This document shows, one piece after another, positions 35,771 to 45,034 of a stretch of 64,000 nucleotides of DNA (within the stretch, counting starts at the first letter, position 1; every line of letters starts with the position of its first letter). The stretch covers positions 1 to 64,000 of the forward strand of contig CAAGCB010000012.1 of the NCBI GenBank assembly GCA_900768185.1, read 5' to 3'. Source of the stretch: Alphaproteobacteria bacterium (GTDB lineage: Bacteria; Pseudomonadota; Alphaproteobacteria; CAAGCB01; CAG-977). The notes under the pieces were generated by a model that saw only the letters and a program-made list of their open reading frames with translations, was not told the DNA's origin and did no database searches. The position numbers and the translations under genes were made by a program.

Positions 35771-36826
35771 ATGTTTATGAACAACCGGATTCCTTTTTGG
35801 CACCCCGCGGAATACGCCCGCCGACTGCCTGTTTTGAAACGGCGCGCGGCGATAATCGACGCGATTCGCCGCTTTTTCACCGAACGGGATTTTTTAGAGG
35901 TCGAAACCCCGATTTTGCAGATTTCCCCCGGACTGGAACCGCATTTAAAAGCGTTCAAAACCGAATTGGTCGAACCGTTCGGACAGGCGGATCGCGACAT
36001 GTATCTGCACACGTCGCCGGAATTCACCATGAAAAAGCTGCTGGCGGCGGGACTGCCCAAAATTTTTCAGATGGCGCGCGTTTTCAGAAACGAAGAACGG
36101 TCCAAACGCCACCACCCCGAATTTATCATGCTGGAATGGTATCGGGCGGGCGCCGACTATACGGTTTTGATGGACGATACCGTCGAACTGGTGCGGGCTT
36201 GCACGCGGGCGGGCGGCGCCGAAGTCCTGAAGGACGGCGATTTGGAAGTCGACCCGTTCAAAGAATGGAATCGGATTTCGGTCGCCGAAGCCTGCCGCGA
36301 ATACGCGGGATTCGATTTGGAATCGACCCTGCCCGACGAACCGACGTTGGAACCCGATCCGAAGCCGCTGGCGAAAGTCGCCGAAAATATGGGGATTCGG
36401 GTTTCTTCCGACGACCGTTGGGACGACATTTATTTTCGCATCGCTTTTGAAAAAATCGAACCGAATCTGGGACGCGGCGTTCCGACGATTTTGTACGACT
36501 ATCCCGTGTGCATGGCGGCTCTGTCCCGTAAAAAGCCGACCGATCCCCGATTCGCGGAACGGTTCGAAGTGTATGTCGGCGACACCGAGCTGGGCAACGC
36601 GTTTTCCGAATTGACCGACGCGGCGGAACAACGCCGGCGGTTCGAATACGATATGGATTTGAAAGAAAAGCTTTACGGCGAACGCTATCCGATTGACGAC
36701 GATTTCATCAACGCCGTCGCCGCGATGCCCGAAGCCGCGGGGATCGCAATCGGCGTCGATCGTTTGGTCATGCTGGTCGCGGGGGTGACGCGAATCGAAG
36801 ACGCGATGTGGGCGCCCGTCGCATGA
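35771..36826 (+). CDS. epmA: EF-P--(R)-beta-lysine ligase EpmA (PoxA/GenX)
   Basis: The 351-residue class II lysyl-tRNA-synthetase paralogue lacks the anticodon-binding domain. Class II motifs: ETPILQISPGLEPHLKAF; MARVFRNEERSKRHHPEFIMLE (motif 2); GIAIGVDRLVMLVAG (motif 3). It attaches beta-lysine to the conserved lysine of EF-P. The divergent efp neighbour strongly supports the call. The aminomutase EpmB, if present, is elsewhere. The stop overlaps the gtrA start (ATGA). Confidence 0.95.
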   Translation: MFMNNRIPFWHPAEYARRLPVLKRRAAIIDAIRRFFTERDFLEVETPILQISPGLEPHLKAFKTELVEPFGQADRDMYLHTSPEFTMKKLLAAGLPKIFQMARVFRNEERSKRHHPEFIMLEWYRAGADYTVLMDDTVELVRACTRAGGAEVLKDGDLEVDPFKEWNRISVAEACREYAGFDLESTLPDEPTLEPDPKPLAKVAENMGIRVSSDDRWDDIYFRIAFEKIEPNLGRGVPTILYDYPVCMAALSRKKPTDPRFAERFEVYVGDTELGNAFSELTDAAEQRRRFEYDMDLKEKLYGERYPIDDDFINAVAAMPEAAGIAIGVDRLVMLVAGVTRIEDAMWAPVA

Positions 36827-37293
36827 TTTTTTTCAAAAGGCTGTTTTTTCGGGGCGTGTCGATCGCCGCTAAAGTCACGGGACTGTCCGAACAATTCGTT
36901 TCGTTCCTGATTATGGGCGGCGTGAACACGGTGTTTTATTACGCGCTGTATTCCTTGCTGATTTACGCCGGACTGCATTACGCGGCGGCGGTCGCGATCG
37001 CGACCGTTTGCGGCGTTTTGTTCAATTTTCAGACGTTCGGGCGCGTCGTGTTCAAAAATTTTCAAACCCGTCTGCTGGGACGGTTCGCCGCCGTCTACGC
37101 CGTCGTGTATCTGGCAAACGTCGCGGGGCTGGCGGCGTTGGAACGGGTCGGGCTTGCCGACAAATATCTGGCGGGCGCTGTTTTGGTTTTGCCCGTGGCG
37201 ATGCTGGGATACGTCCTGAACAGGACGTTCGTGTTTAACCGCCCAGCGGCTTCACGCGAAAATCAGCCGCGTCCGACGGATCCGACAAATTAA
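36823..37293 (+). CDS. GtrA family membrane protein
   Basis: The 156-residue protein has four membrane helices and the GtrA pattern (FLIMGGVNTVFYYALYSLL, GVLFNFQTFGRVVF, ending GYVLNRTFVF). GtrA proteins are thought to move or regulate lipid-linked sugars across the membrane. It overlaps epmA by 4 bp upstream and runs 59 bp into the convergent ThiE-like gene. Confidence 0.88.
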   Translation: MIFFKRLFFRGVSIAAKVTGLSEQFVSFLIMGGVNTVFYYALYSLLIYAGLHYAAAVAIATVCGVLFNFQTFGRVVFKNFQTRLLGRFAAVYAVVYLANVAGLAALERVGLADKYLAGAVLVLPVAMLGYVLNRTFVFNRPAASRENQPRPTDPTN

Positions 37294-37711
37294 AGTCGAC
37301 GCAGGGGACGTTGAACAGTTCCGCCCACCATTCGGTCAGCTCTCCGGCGTTTTCGCCGTCGAATCCGATATAGTCGGCGCCCGCTTCGCCCGCGCGCATC
37401 GCTTCGTCGCGGGTGGCGCATACGACGCCCAGCGCGATATCGCCGATTTTCGACCGGATTTTTTTTATATCGGGGCGAAAGTCGATTTGCACGCCGTCCG
37501 CCGCGATTTTTAACGCGGCTTCGATATCGTTTTTGACGATGAAAGCGACGTTTTCCGCCTGAACCGCCGCCGCGAATTTCCGCAGTTCGTCTTCGGTCAT
37601 GCCCGTCCCGTCGCACAGCAAAGCGTCGGGGCGTTCGGCTTTTTCACCGGCGAAAGCGGCGATCGGATCGGTTGTTTCGGCGCTGCATGTCAAATAAAGT
37701 CCCTGTTTCAT
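37235..37711 (-). CDS. ThiE/TenI-like TIM-barrel protein, degenerate
   Basis: The 158-residue protein resembles the thiamine-phosphate synthase/TenI fold (GLYLTCSAETTDPIAAF, ADGVQIDF, VCATRDEAMRAGEAGADYIGFDG). It is shorter than ThiE, and I do not see the full substrate-binding residues, so activity is doubtful. The start at 37711 has AAAGGAC upstream; a longer in-frame start lacks a ribosome-binding site. Its 3' end overlaps gtrA on the opposite strand. Confidence 0.65.
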   Translation of the reverse strand: MKQGLYLTCSAETTDPIAAFAGEKAERPDALLCDGTGMTEDELRKFAAAVQAENVAFIVKNDIEAALKIAADGVQIDFRPDIKKIRSKIGDIALGVVCATRDEAMRAGEAGADYIGFDGENAGELTEWWAELFNVPCVDFNLSDPSDAADFRVKPLGG

Positions 37712-37857
37712 CGCGTGTCCTTTCAAATCGGCAATATTATACGTCAAAACATGACGCTTTTGTCAACACGGGCGTGAAAAAGTCAAAGAACGCTGTTGCA
37801 CAAAAATGACAACACCTTTATTCTGACGGAAAGTTTTGTATCAAAGGGGATATCGCT

Positions 37858-38460
37858 TTGGGGATTCACGAACAGCTGGAAAACGCGGCGCAAGCCCTGA
37901 CTTCCGCCGTCGACCGATTGGAAAAGGCGGCTGGAAAAATCGCCGAAAAACAACGCGAAATCGACGCGTTGCACGCTAAATGCGGGGAATTGCAGTCGGC
38001 GCTGGACCGCGCGGGCGACGAATTGGCGCAGGGGCGCAAAAGCGACGCGGATTTTGAAAGACTGCGCGCCGAACGCGACGAACTGCTGAACGCGCGCAAC
38101 CGCTTGGTGGCGGAAAAAAATCAGCTGCTGGGCGAACGCGATCAGTTCAAAAAATTCCATGCCGTCTGGGAACGCGAACGTTCCGCGCTGATCAAAGCCA
38201 AAGAGGACGCCGAACGCGAAACCGCGCGGCTGAAAAACGAAACGGCGTCGGTCGGCGGCGGAAACGGCGAGGAGGAACGTTTGCGCGAGGAATTGCGCCG
38301 CGTGTCGGAATCGGAACAAAACCTGATAAAGGAAAAGGAAGGGCTGTCCATTGAATTGGACGGCGTGCGCCGCGCTTACGAGGATTTGAAACGGACGGCG
38401 GGGCAGGCGTCCGTGCAGCTGGACGCGACGTTGGCGGAACTGAAAGCGTTGAGGGGATAA
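37858..38460 (+). CDS. Coiled-coil protein upstream of ZapA
   Basis: The 200-residue protein is almost entirely predicted coiled coil with heptad-rich Glu/Lys/Arg/Leu. TTG start at 37858 preceded by AAAGGGGATATCGC; there is no ATG until deep inside. No catalytic motif. Coding 4 bp before zapA suggests a cell-division or FtsZ-ring related role, by analogy with other short coiled-coil ORFs beside zapA in Alphaproteobacteria. This is inference from position. Confidence 0.7.
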   Translation: MGIHEQLENAAQALTSAVDRLEKAAGKIAEKQREIDALHAKCGELQSALDRAGDELAQGRKSDADFERLRAERDELLNARNRLVAEKNQLLGERDQFKKFHAVWERERSALIKAKEDAERETARLKNETASVGGGNGEEERLREELRRVSESEQNLIKEKEGLSIELDGVRRAYEDLKRTAGQASVQLDATLAELKALRG

Positions 38461-38464
38461 AATC

Positions 38465-38788
38465 ATGTCGGTTGTGCAGTTGTCCGTCGGCGGACGAAAA
38501 TATTCCGTTTCCTGCGGCGAAGGACAGGAAGACACCTTGAACGCGCTGGCGTTGATGCTGGACGAAAAAGTCGAACGGATCAAAGCGCGCGCGCCCGTCG
38601 GCGAATCCATGGGACTGCTGATGGGGGCTTTGCTGCTGGCGGGAGAGTTGTCTGACCGCAATCAGCAGCTGATCGCCGGACAGAAAGAAAACGCCGTTTC
38701 GCCGGAAACGCTTGCCGCGACCGTCAAAATGACGGAAAAAATGGCGGAACGCATTTCAGGTGTTGCCGAATTGATCGAAAATGCGTAA
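38465..38788 (+). CDS. zapA: Cell division protein ZapA
   Basis: The 107-residue protein has the ZapA N-terminal beta domain (VVQLSVGGRKYSVSCGEGQE) and a long C-terminal helix that forms the tetramer coiled coil. It bundles FtsZ at mid-cell. It is followed immediately by the 6S RNA and the 5-formyl-THF cyclo-ligase, the typical zapA-ssrS-ygfA synteny. Its TAA stop forms part of the 6S promoter. Confidence 0.93.
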   Translation: MSVVQLSVGGRKYSVSCGEGQEDTLNALALMLDEKVERIKARAPVGESMGLLMGALLLAGELSDRNQQLIAGQKENAVSPETLAATVKMTEKMAERISGVAELIENA

Positions 38789-38791
38789 TCT
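38763..38791 (+). promoter_or_regulatory. Promoter of 6S RNA inside the zapA 3' end
   Basis: TTGCCG (38763-38768), a 17-bp spacer and TAATCT (38786-38791) place the start at about 38798, exactly the first base of the predicted 6S closing stem. The -10 contains the zapA stop codon. Confidence 0.65.
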
Positions 38792-38797
38792 GAACGC

Positions 38798-38999
38798 GGG
38801 GGAGACGACTTCTCGATTCGTTAGAATCCCGCTGGTACTCGGGGCCAACGTTTTTAATATCGGGAGCTGTCCCTGCGGCGGGCGACGAGCTTTGATCTCT
38901 TAGTTCGAACCCTGTTCGCATTACGGCGCCCACCTATACAAAGCGGCCCACGCGACGCGTGAGTTGGTTCGACGGTCACAGCAGTCTTTCCCCTTTTTT
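38798..38999 (+). ncRNA. ssrS: 6S RNA
   Basis: A non-coding interval of about 200 nt sits between zapA and the 5-formyl-THF cyclo-ligase gene, the conserved 6S RNA locus. The ends pair (GGGGAGACGACT at 38799-38810 with AGTCTTTCCCC at 38983-38993, one bulge) and a T6 run closes it as an intrinsic terminator. The rest is GC-rich and could form the long interrupted hairpin with a central bubble that mimics an open promoter and binds RNA polymerase-sigma70. Based on synteny and end pairing, not a covariance search. Confidence 0.82.
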
Positions 39000-39019
39000 G
39001 AAAACGGAAAGCCGCCCTG

Positions 39020-39592
39020 ATGGATTATTCTTTTTTGAAACAAAAGCTGCGCACGAAAGCCGTTCGCCTGCGTTCCGAAATCGCGCCGGATCACGCGCTG
39101 TGGTGCGCGCGGGAAATCGTGCGTCGTTTCAACGATCTGCCGTTGCCCGAAAATCCCGTCGTATCCGCCTACTGGCCGATGAAAACGGAATTGGACGTGC
39201 GTCCGCTGATGTTTTCCCTGCATAACAAAGGCATTCCCGTTTGTTTGCCCGTCGTTGTCGAGGTCGATGCGCCGCTGTCGTTCAGATTGTGGCGACCCGA
39301 CGCGAAACTGGTCGCGGGACCTTACGGCACGGAACAGCCCGACGAAAGGTGCGCGACGGTCGTGCCGAACGTTCTGCTGCTGCCGTTGTTGGCGTTTGAC
39401 AATCGCGGCGGACGGTTGGGCTACGGCGGCGGATATTACGACCGGACGGTCGCCCGTCTGCGGCAACGGGGCAATCCCGCGGTTGTCGGCGTCGCGTTTT
39501 CGGATCAGGAAATCGATGCCGTCCCGTCCGAAAAAACAGATGAACGGCTGAACTTTGTTTTGACCGAAGAAAAAATCGTAAAGGGTCTTTGA
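39020..39592 (+). CDS. 5-formyltetrahydrofolate cyclo-ligase
   Basis: The 190-residue ATP-dependent enzyme converts 5-formyl-THF to methenyl-THF. Conserved sites: KTELDVRPLMF near residue 55, and the C-terminal LLLPLLAFDNRGGRLGYGGGYYDRT phosphate-binding loop. It is downstream of 6S RNA, as in E. coli ygfA. It overlaps the phosphodiesterase start by one base. Confidence 0.93.
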   Translation: MDYSFLKQKLRTKAVRLRSEIAPDHALWCAREIVRRFNDLPLPENPVVSAYWPMKTELDVRPLMFSLHNKGIPVCLPVVVEVDAPLSFRLWRPDAKLVAGPYGTEQPDERCATVVPNVLLLPLLAFDNRGGRLGYGGGYYDRTVARLRQRGNPAVVGVAFSDQEIDAVPSEKTDERLNFVLTEEKIVKGL

Positions 39593-40407
39593 TGCGTGTT
39601 TTGTTTTTAGGGGACGTCGTCGGCAAGTCGGGACGCCGTCTGGTGGCGGAAACTTTGCCGGATTTTCGCCGTAAGTACAAAGTCGATTTCGCGATCGTGA
39701 ACGGGGACAACGCCGCCCACGGTTTCGGATTGAGTCAAAGCGTCCTGCGCGAGCTGTTTCAAAGCGGGGCCGACGTCGTGACATCGGGAAATCACGGCTG
39801 GATCGCGAAAGAGATGCAACCTTTTCTGAATACGGAAAACCGCCTGTTGCGCCCCGCCAACTATCCCGAAGGCGCGCCGGGAAAAGGCGCCGGACTCTAC
39901 CGTTTGCCCGACGGACGAAAGGTCGCCGTTTTGCATTTGCAGGGGCGGGTTTATATGGATTCGATCGAAAATCCGTTCGCCGCCGCCAAACGCTGGACGG
40001 ACGCGGTCGGACTGGGGCGCGACGCGCAGGCGATGATCGTCGATCTGCATGCCGAAGCGACCAGTGAAAAAATGGCGATGGGGCAGTATCTGGACGGTTC
40101 GGTCAGTCTGGTGGTCGGCACGCACACGCATATCCCGACGGCGGACGCGCAGATTTTGCCGCGCGGCACGGCGTATCTGACCGACGCGGGCATGTGCGGC
40201 TGTTTCGATTCCGTCATCGGCATGAACAAGGTCGAACCCGTGTCGCGTTTCGTCACCAACAGGGCGAACGAGAAATACACCCCCGAAAAGGGCGACGCGA
40301 CCGTGTGCGGCGTCATGGTCGACACGAACGACCGAACGGGGCTGGCGGAAAAAATTTATATGATTCGGTACGGCGGACGCTTACAGGAATCTTTACCGCC
40401 GCTTTAA
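39592..40407 (+). CDS. TIGR00282/YmdB family metallophosphoesterase
   Basis: The 271-residue protein has the calcineurin-like motifs LGDVVGKSGRR, VNGDNAAHG, TSGNHGW (metal site; usual GNHxWD, here followed by IAKE), and VVGTHTHIPTAD. Members are 2',3'-cyclic nucleotide phosphodiesterases (YmdB/SpoVS-type, not the E. coli macrodomain YmdB). The start overlaps the preceding stop (TGATG), implying translational coupling. Confidence 0.9.
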   Translation: MRVLFLGDVVGKSGRRLVAETLPDFRRKYKVDFAIVNGDNAAHGFGLSQSVLRELFQSGADVVTSGNHGWIAKEMQPFLNTENRLLRPANYPEGAPGKGAGLYRLPDGRKVAVLHLQGRVYMDSIENPFAAAKRWTDAVGLGRDAQAMIVDLHAEATSEKMAMGQYLDGSVSLVVGTHTHIPTADAQILPRGTAYLTDAGMCGCFDSVIGMNKVEPVSRFVTNRANEKYTPEKGDATVCGVMVDTNDRTGLAEKIYMIRYGGRLQESLPPL

Positions 40408-40461
40408 ATGGTGGTAAAAGGATAAAGAAATTGGTTCTAACCTCAATGATCGAGGAGTGTT

Positions 40462-41211
40462 ATGTCAGGTCATTCACAATTTAAAAACATCATGCACCGC
40501 AAAGGCGCGCAAGATAAAATCCGCGCTCGCACGTTTTCAAAACTGGGGCGCGAAATCACGGTCGCCGCGAAATCGGGACTGCCCGATCCGGCGTACAACC
40601 CGCGTTTGCGCGCCGCCATCGCCGCCGCTCGCGCCGAAAACATGCCAAAGGACAACATCAAGCGCGCGATTGAAAAAGCCGCCGCCGGCGACGGTGCCGA
40701 CTATATGGAAATCCGTTACGAAGGTTTCGGTCCCGGAAACGTCGCCGTTATCGTCGAAGCGTTGACCGACAATCCCAAGCGCACGGCACCGATTGTTCGT
40801 TCGATTTTCGGCAAAGCCGGTTGCGTCATGGGTGAAACGGGTTCCGTCGCGTTCAATTTCCAACGCGTCGGGCTGATTGAATATCCCGCCGCCGTCGCCG
40901 AAGCCGACGCCATGTTCGAAGCCGCCTTGGAAGCCGGCGCGGACGACGTCGAATCCGACGAAGAAACGCACCGTATTCTGTGTTCGCCCGATGATTTGGG
41001 TGCGGTTCGCGACGCTTTGGAATCCAAATTCGAAACGCCGACCGTTTGCCGTCTTGATTGGAAACCGCTGGTCGAAACCGAATTGACCGACGCCGAAATC
41101 GCCAAAAAATTCTTTGATTTCGTTGAAACTCTGAATGACGAGGAAGACGTTCAGCGCGTCGCGTCGAACGTGTCCGTTTCCGACGAAATCATGGCAAAAT
41201 TGGAAGGCTGA
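40462..41211 (+). CDS. yebC: YebC/PmpR family protein
   Basis: The 249-residue protein is a clear YebC homologue ([57 protein letters not shown]). The family was long called transcriptional regulators; recent work also links members to ribosome stalling relief. The ATG follows GAGGAG. It starts the conserved yebC-ruvC-ruvA-ruvB cluster. Confidence 0.95.
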   Translation: MSGHSQFKNIMHRKGAQDKIRARTFSKLGREITVAAKSGLPDPAYNPRLRAAIAAARAENMPKDNIKRAIEKAAAGDGADYMEIRYEGFGPGNVAVIVEALTDNPKRTAPIVRSIFGKAGCVMGETGSVAFNFQRVGLIEYPAAVAEADAMFEAALEAGADDVESDEETHRILCSPDDLGAVRDALESKFETPTVCRLDWKPLVETELTDAEIAKKFFDFVETLNDEEDVQRVASNVSVSDEIMAKLEG

Positions 41212-41212
41212 T

Positions 41213-41731
41213 TTGGGAAAATCCGTCAGGATTTTGGGGCTTGACCCCGGCTTGCGCCATACTGGGTGGGCGGTAATCGATTCACGCGATTCCCGCCTGT
41301 CCTTTGTCGCCGCCGGGGTCGCTGATTCGACGGATAGTCTGTCTTTGGCGCAGCGTTTGGCGGAATTGCACCGCCAAATTCGGACGGTCATTGACGAAGC
41401 TCAACCGTCGGAGGCGGCGATCGAGCAGACTTTTGTGAACAAAAATCCCGAATCGACGTTGAAGCTGGGACAGGCGAGGGGCGCGGTTCTGCTGGCGCCC
41501 GCGCTGGCGGGAATTCCCGTTTCGGAATATACGCCGAACCAGATTAAAAAAGCCGTCGTCGGCGCCGGGCACGCCGAAAAACGGCAGGTCGACATGATGG
41601 TGCATACGCTGTTGCCCGCGGCGGGCAAATTGCGCCCCGACGCGGCGGACGCTTTGGCGGCGGCGATTTGCCATTCCTATATGCGCGTGACGGCGGAACG
41701 AATGAAATTGTTGGCGGAGCTGGCGAAATGA
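41213..41731 (+). CDS. ruvC: Holliday junction resolvase RuvC
   Basis: The 172-residue RNase H-fold nuclease has catalytic acidic residues in ILGLDPGLRHTGWAV (Asp, near residue 10), AIEQTFVNKNP (Glu), and RPDAADALAAAICH (two Asp). The start is TTG at 41213, 5 nt after GGAAGG, giving the usual RuvC length; an earlier ATG would run through yebC. It overlaps ruvA by 4 bp. Confidence 0.94.
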   Translation: MGKSVRILGLDPGLRHTGWAVIDSRDSRLSFVAAGVADSTDSLSLAQRLAELHRQIRTVIDEAQPSEAAIEQTFVNKNPESTLKLGQARGAVLLAPALAGIPVSEYTPNQIKKAVVGAGHAEKRQVDMMVHTLLPAAGKLRPDAADALAAAICHSYMRVTAERMKLLAELAK

Positions 41732-42336
41732 TAGCGAAACTGCGCGGCATGGTGGACAGTATTGAGGACGGGTTCGTCATTTTGGACGTGAACGGCGTCG
41801 GATACAGGGTGTTCTGTTCGGCGAAAACGCAAATGAAGCTGCCCGCAAAAGGGCAGGTCGCGTCCATGCTGATCGAAACGCAGGTGCGCGAGGACGCGAT
41901 TCACCTGATCGGGTTCGCGGACGCCGTCGAAAAAAACTGGTATCTGTTGCTGGGCGGCGTGCAGGGCGTCGGGACAAAGGTCGCTTTGGCGATTTTGTCG
42001 GTTTTAAGCGCGGACGAATTGTCCGTGGCGATCGCGTCGGGCGATTCAAAGGCGGTGACGCGCGCCCCCGGCGTCGGACCCAAGCTTGCCCTTCGCATCG
42101 TGACCGAATTGAAAGGCAAGGTCGGTAAAATTTCTTTGGCGGGCGCGGATTCCCCCGCGGGCGAAATCGTCCAAGCCAAAGGTTCCGCCGTTGACGACGC
42201 GGTGTCGGCTTTGGTCAATTTGGGATACGCCCGCATGGACGCCGCGATGGCGGTCGCCAAATCGTTTAAACAACGCGGAGAAGCGGCTCAAGTCGGCGAT
42301 TTGATCCGCGACGCCCTGAAAGAGTTTGCTCCATGA
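41728..42336 (+). CDS. ruvA: Holliday junction branch-migration protein RuvA
   Basis: The 202-residue protein has the N-terminal OB domain ([28 protein letters not shown] split over its start) and helix-hairpin-helix pairs ([37 protein letters not shown]). The C-terminal RuvB-binding domain contains [16 protein letters not shown] overlaps with both ruvC and ruvB, indicating a coupled operon. Confidence 0.96.
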   Translation: MIAKLRGMVDSIEDGFVILDVNGVGYRVFCSAKTQMKLPAKGQVASMLIETQVREDAIHLIGFADAVEKNWYLLLGGVQGVGTKVALAILSVLSADELSVAIASGDSKAVTRAPGVGPKLALRIVTELKGKVGKISLAGADSPAGEIVQAKGSAVDDAVSALVNLGYARMDAAMAVAKSFKQRGEAAQVGDLIRDALKEFAP

Positions 42337-43367
42337 CCGAAGACAGAATTGTCAGTCCCGCCAAACGCGTCGGCGACGAGGATTTCGCCAACATGCGTCC
42401 GAAATCGCTGGCGGATTTTACGGGACAGCGCGCGGTTTGCGAAAATTTAAAGGTGTTCGTCACGGCGGCGCTGACCCGCGGCGAAGCTTTGGATCACGTT
42501 TTATTGTTCGGTCCGCCGGGGTTGGGGAAAACGACGTTGGCGCAAATCGTGGCGCACGAACTGGCGGTCGGTTTCCGCGCGACCTCCGCCCCCATGATAT
42601 CCAAGGCGGGCGATCTGGCGGCGATTTTGACGAATTTGGAAAAAAACGACGTTTTGTTCATTGACGAAATCCATCGTTTGAATCCCGCGATTGAAGAAGT
42701 CCTGTACGCCGCGATGGAGGATTTCCAGCTGGATCTGATTATCGGCGAAGGTCCCGCCGCCCGTTCCGTGCGGATCGATTTGCAACCGTTCACGCTGATC
42801 GGGGCGACGACGCGGTCGGGGCTGTTGACGCAACCTTTGCGCGACCGTTTCGGCATTCCTTTGCGGCTGGATTTTTACGATCCCGCCGATTTGGAAAAGA
42901 TCGTGATCCGCGGCGCGGGCGTGCTGAACACAGCCATTACCGCCGAAGGGGCGCGCGAAATCGCCAAGCGGGCGCGGGGAACGCCGCGCGTGGCGGGGCG
43001 TTTGCTGAAGCGTGTGCGCGACTTTGCCGCGTTCGAAGGAAAAAAGGAAATCGACGCCGACATCGCCGATCGCGCGCTGAAACGGCTGGACGTGGACAAG
43101 CAGGGGCTGGACATGATGGATCGGCGGTATCTGAACTGCATCGCGCGGAAATACGCCGGCGGTCCCGTCGGGGCGGATACGCTTGCCGCTGCTTTGTCCG
43201 AGGAACGCGACACGATTGAAGAAGTCATCGAACCCTATCTGTTGCAACAGGGGTATCTGCAACGCACGCCGCGCGGGCGCGTTCTGACCGCGTTGGGGTA
43301 TAAACATCTGGGATTACCGCCGCCCGCGACGGATGCGGCGGATCTGTTTTCGAACGCGGAAAAATAG
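42333..43367 (+). CDS. ruvB: Holliday junction helicase RuvB
   Basis: The 344-residue AAA+ motor has Walker [11 protein letters not shown], Walker [12 protein letters not shown], sensor 1 LIGATTRSG, and the C-terminal winged helix ([15 protein letters not shown]). It ends with TAG. In many Proteobacteria ybgC-tolQ follows; here a 6-kb block of unrelated genes intervenes. Confidence 0.97.
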   Translation: MTEDRIVSPAKRVGDEDFANMRPKSLADFTGQRAVCENLKVFVTAALTRGEALDHVLLFGPPGLGKTTLAQIVAHELAVGFRATSAPMISKAGDLAAILTNLEKNDVLFIDEIHRLNPAIEEVLYAAMEDFQLDLIIGEGPAARSVRIDLQPFTLIGATTRSGLLTQPLRDRFGIPLRLDFYDPADLEKIVIRGAGVLNTAITAEGAREIAKRARGTPRVAGRLLKRVRDFAAFEGKKEIDADIADRALKRLDVDKQGLDMMDRRYLNCIARKYAGGPVGADTLAAALSEERDTIEEVIEPYLLQQGYLQRTPRGRVLTALGYKHLGLPPPATDAADLFSNAEK

Positions 43368-43508
43368 GCTTGCCGCCGTCCGGCGTGGGCGATCGGAAAT
43401 CTTTGACGGCGCGCCGGCAACGAAAGGTCGCCGACTTTCCCGCATTCGGATTGAAAGCGGTCTGAAAATTTTTAGCTTGTTATCAATAATAACGGTGTTC
43501 GATTTTTG

Positions 43509-43537
43509 TTGAAAACACGGGGAAAGGTATATATTTT
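43509..43537 (+). promoter_or_regulatory. Sigma-70-type promoter of the first island gene
   Basis: TTGAAA (43509-43514), 17-bp spacer, TATTTT (43532-43537), 29 bp before the ATG. This promoter lacks the GACAAA dyad seen at the third and fourth genes. Confidence 0.55.
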
Positions 43538-43565
43538 TCATTAGAACGATTAAAAGGAACGGAAG

Positions 43566-44222
43566 ATGACCTTACGCCTCTCGTCCGGTGCCGGTTCCAA
43601 GAAGGAAGGCACGGAACAACTTGTAGAAAAGTATTTAAAAGACGTCGTTTCCGAAATGCACTGCGTCGACGCCGTGACGCGCCATTTCGGCAAAGCCCCC
43701 AACCGCTCCGTCGAAGAATACGTGGCAAACGTGTATATGAAAAAACGCCCGTTGAAGGTCGCCGATAAAACGGCGGCGTTGTTGGCGGTGCGCGAAGCCG
43801 AAAGACACTATCGCGGCAAAATTAAAAAAATCCCTCTGCACACCCGTCTGCATTACATGACGGGAAACGTCGGCAAAAAGAAAATCGAAGCCGCGATCGT
43901 TTGCGGCATCAGTCTGGCGGCGGGGTGCGTCGCCGTGGCGCGCGGGGCTGATCCGGCGGTCGTTCCGGCGATTCTGGCTGTCGCGGGCGGAACGCTGATG
44001 GCTGCGGACTACGCGTTGTATTCGCTGGAACCGAAAAAACACGGCGCCGAAATCCTGCGCAAAAAGGAAGTGCTGGCGAATTACACGCGCGCGAAACAGG
44101 CTCTGTTCGTTTTAAAGGCGATGGAAAAACAACTGACCGCGCGCGGCGGACAGCCGAAAAACAAAGCGGCGGACGATGACGGTTTTACTTTTCTTATGTC
44201 AAAAAAAGGCGCGGCGCGCTGA
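43566..44222 (+). CDS. Island paralogue A1: helical protein with membrane hairpin
   Basis: The 218-residue protein of unknown family is the first of five related tandem genes. The N-terminal helical domain carries the family motif YMKKRPLKVADKTAA (about residues 57-71). Residues 107-150 form a hydrophobic hairpin (IVCGISLAAGCVAV ... AILAVAGGTLMAA). The C-terminal basic helix ANYTRAKQALFVLKAMEKQL matches the other copies. No signal peptide, so both ends are probably cytoplasmic. It has its own promoter and precedes A2 by 19 bp. Function is unknown. Confidence 0.75.
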   Translation: MTLRLSSGAGSKKEGTEQLVEKYLKDVVSEMHCVDAVTRHFGKAPNRSVEEYVANVYMKKRPLKVADKTAALLAVREAERHYRGKIKKIPLHTRLHYMTGNVGKKKIEAAIVCGISLAAGCVAVARGADPAVVPAILAVAGGTLMAADYALYSLEPKKHGAEILRKKEVLANYTRAKQALFVLKAMEKQLTARGGQPKNKAADDDGFTFLMSKKGAAR

Positions 44223-44241
44223 AAAAAAACGGGGGATTGCG

Positions 44242-44895
44242 ATGGCTTTGACGATTTTAACGGCTGAAAACGGTCGTCACGAAGACACGGCGAAACTGGT
44301 TCGCGACTATTTAAAGGGCGCGATCAAAGTGATGCGCCGCATCGACGCCGCCCGCAATTTTTACGACAAACCCGCCAATCGCCGCGTCGAACGGGTGGAG
44401 GCTTTGCGTTATATGGTCAAAAATCCGTTTTGTGTCAACGATACCGAACGGGCGGGCGAAATGCTTGACGACGCTCAAAGATACTATGAGAAGCAAACCA
44501 AGGACGCGCCGTTGAAAGTCAAAATGGATTACGCGTTCGGTTGTGTCGGCGCGATGCTGTTGAAAGACACGTTACTGTACGGGGCGGCGCTGGCGGCGGG
44601 CGTGACGGCGGCGGCGATGAACGGCGGTTCGCCCGAATTGATTTGCGGGGCGGCGGTCGCGGCGGTCGGCATCGCGGGGGTGACGCAAATCGGCGTCGCG
44701 ATGGGCAAAATGTCGCGTCCGCCGACCAAGGCGGAACGGAAACACCCCGAAACGCTGGAACAATACACGGAAGCCAAACAGGCGCTGTTCGTTTTGAAAC
44801 AAATGAAAAAACAGCTGGCGTCGTCCGTGAAAAACAACAGGGGCAAAGGCGGAAACGTCGTTGTCCCGATGCCTAACAGGTGCGTCCTTCGCTGA
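44242..44895 (+). CDS. Island paralogue A2: helical protein with membrane hairpin
   Basis: The 217-residue paralogue is closest to A1. Shared features: LVRDYLKGAIKVMRRIDAAR near residue 20, YMVKNPFCVNDTERA (family motif), hydrophobic hairpin TLLYGAALAAGVTAAAMNG...VAAVGIAGVTQIGVAMG (about 113-155), and C-terminal YTEAKQALFVLKQMKKQL. The start at 44242 follows AACGGGGGATTGCG; a longer in-frame ATG is inside A1. Unknown function. Confidence 0.75.
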   Translation: MALTILTAENGRHEDTAKLVRDYLKGAIKVMRRIDAARNFYDKPANRRVERVEALRYMVKNPFCVNDTERAGEMLDDAQRYYEKQTKDAPLKVKMDYAFGCVGAMLLKDTLLYGAALAAGVTAAAMNGGSPELICGAAVAAVGIAGVTQIGVAMGKMSRPPTKAERKHPETLEQYTEAKQALFVLKQMKKQLASSVKNNRGKGGNVVVPMPNRCVLR

Positions 44896-44975
44896 TTTTT
44901 ACGCGAATTAAAAAAAAATCGCTCGACCGATCGGGCGCGGTGTTTCTTTTTTTACCGCCTTTAATAAAAAAAATG

Positions 44976-45011
44976 TTGGAAAACTGGACAAATAAAGGTA
45001 TATGCTTTGTC
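44976..45011 (+). promoter_or_regulatory. Promoter and dyad operator of A3
   Basis: TTGGAA (44976-44981), 17 bp, TATATG (44999-45004). A dyad GACAAA-N13-TTTGTC (44987-44992 and 45006-45011) covers the spacer and -10. The same dyad, with the same spacing and offset, precedes A4. Confidence 0.65.
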
Positions 45012-45034
45012 AAGCGGGCGGAAAGGGGGTAAAA

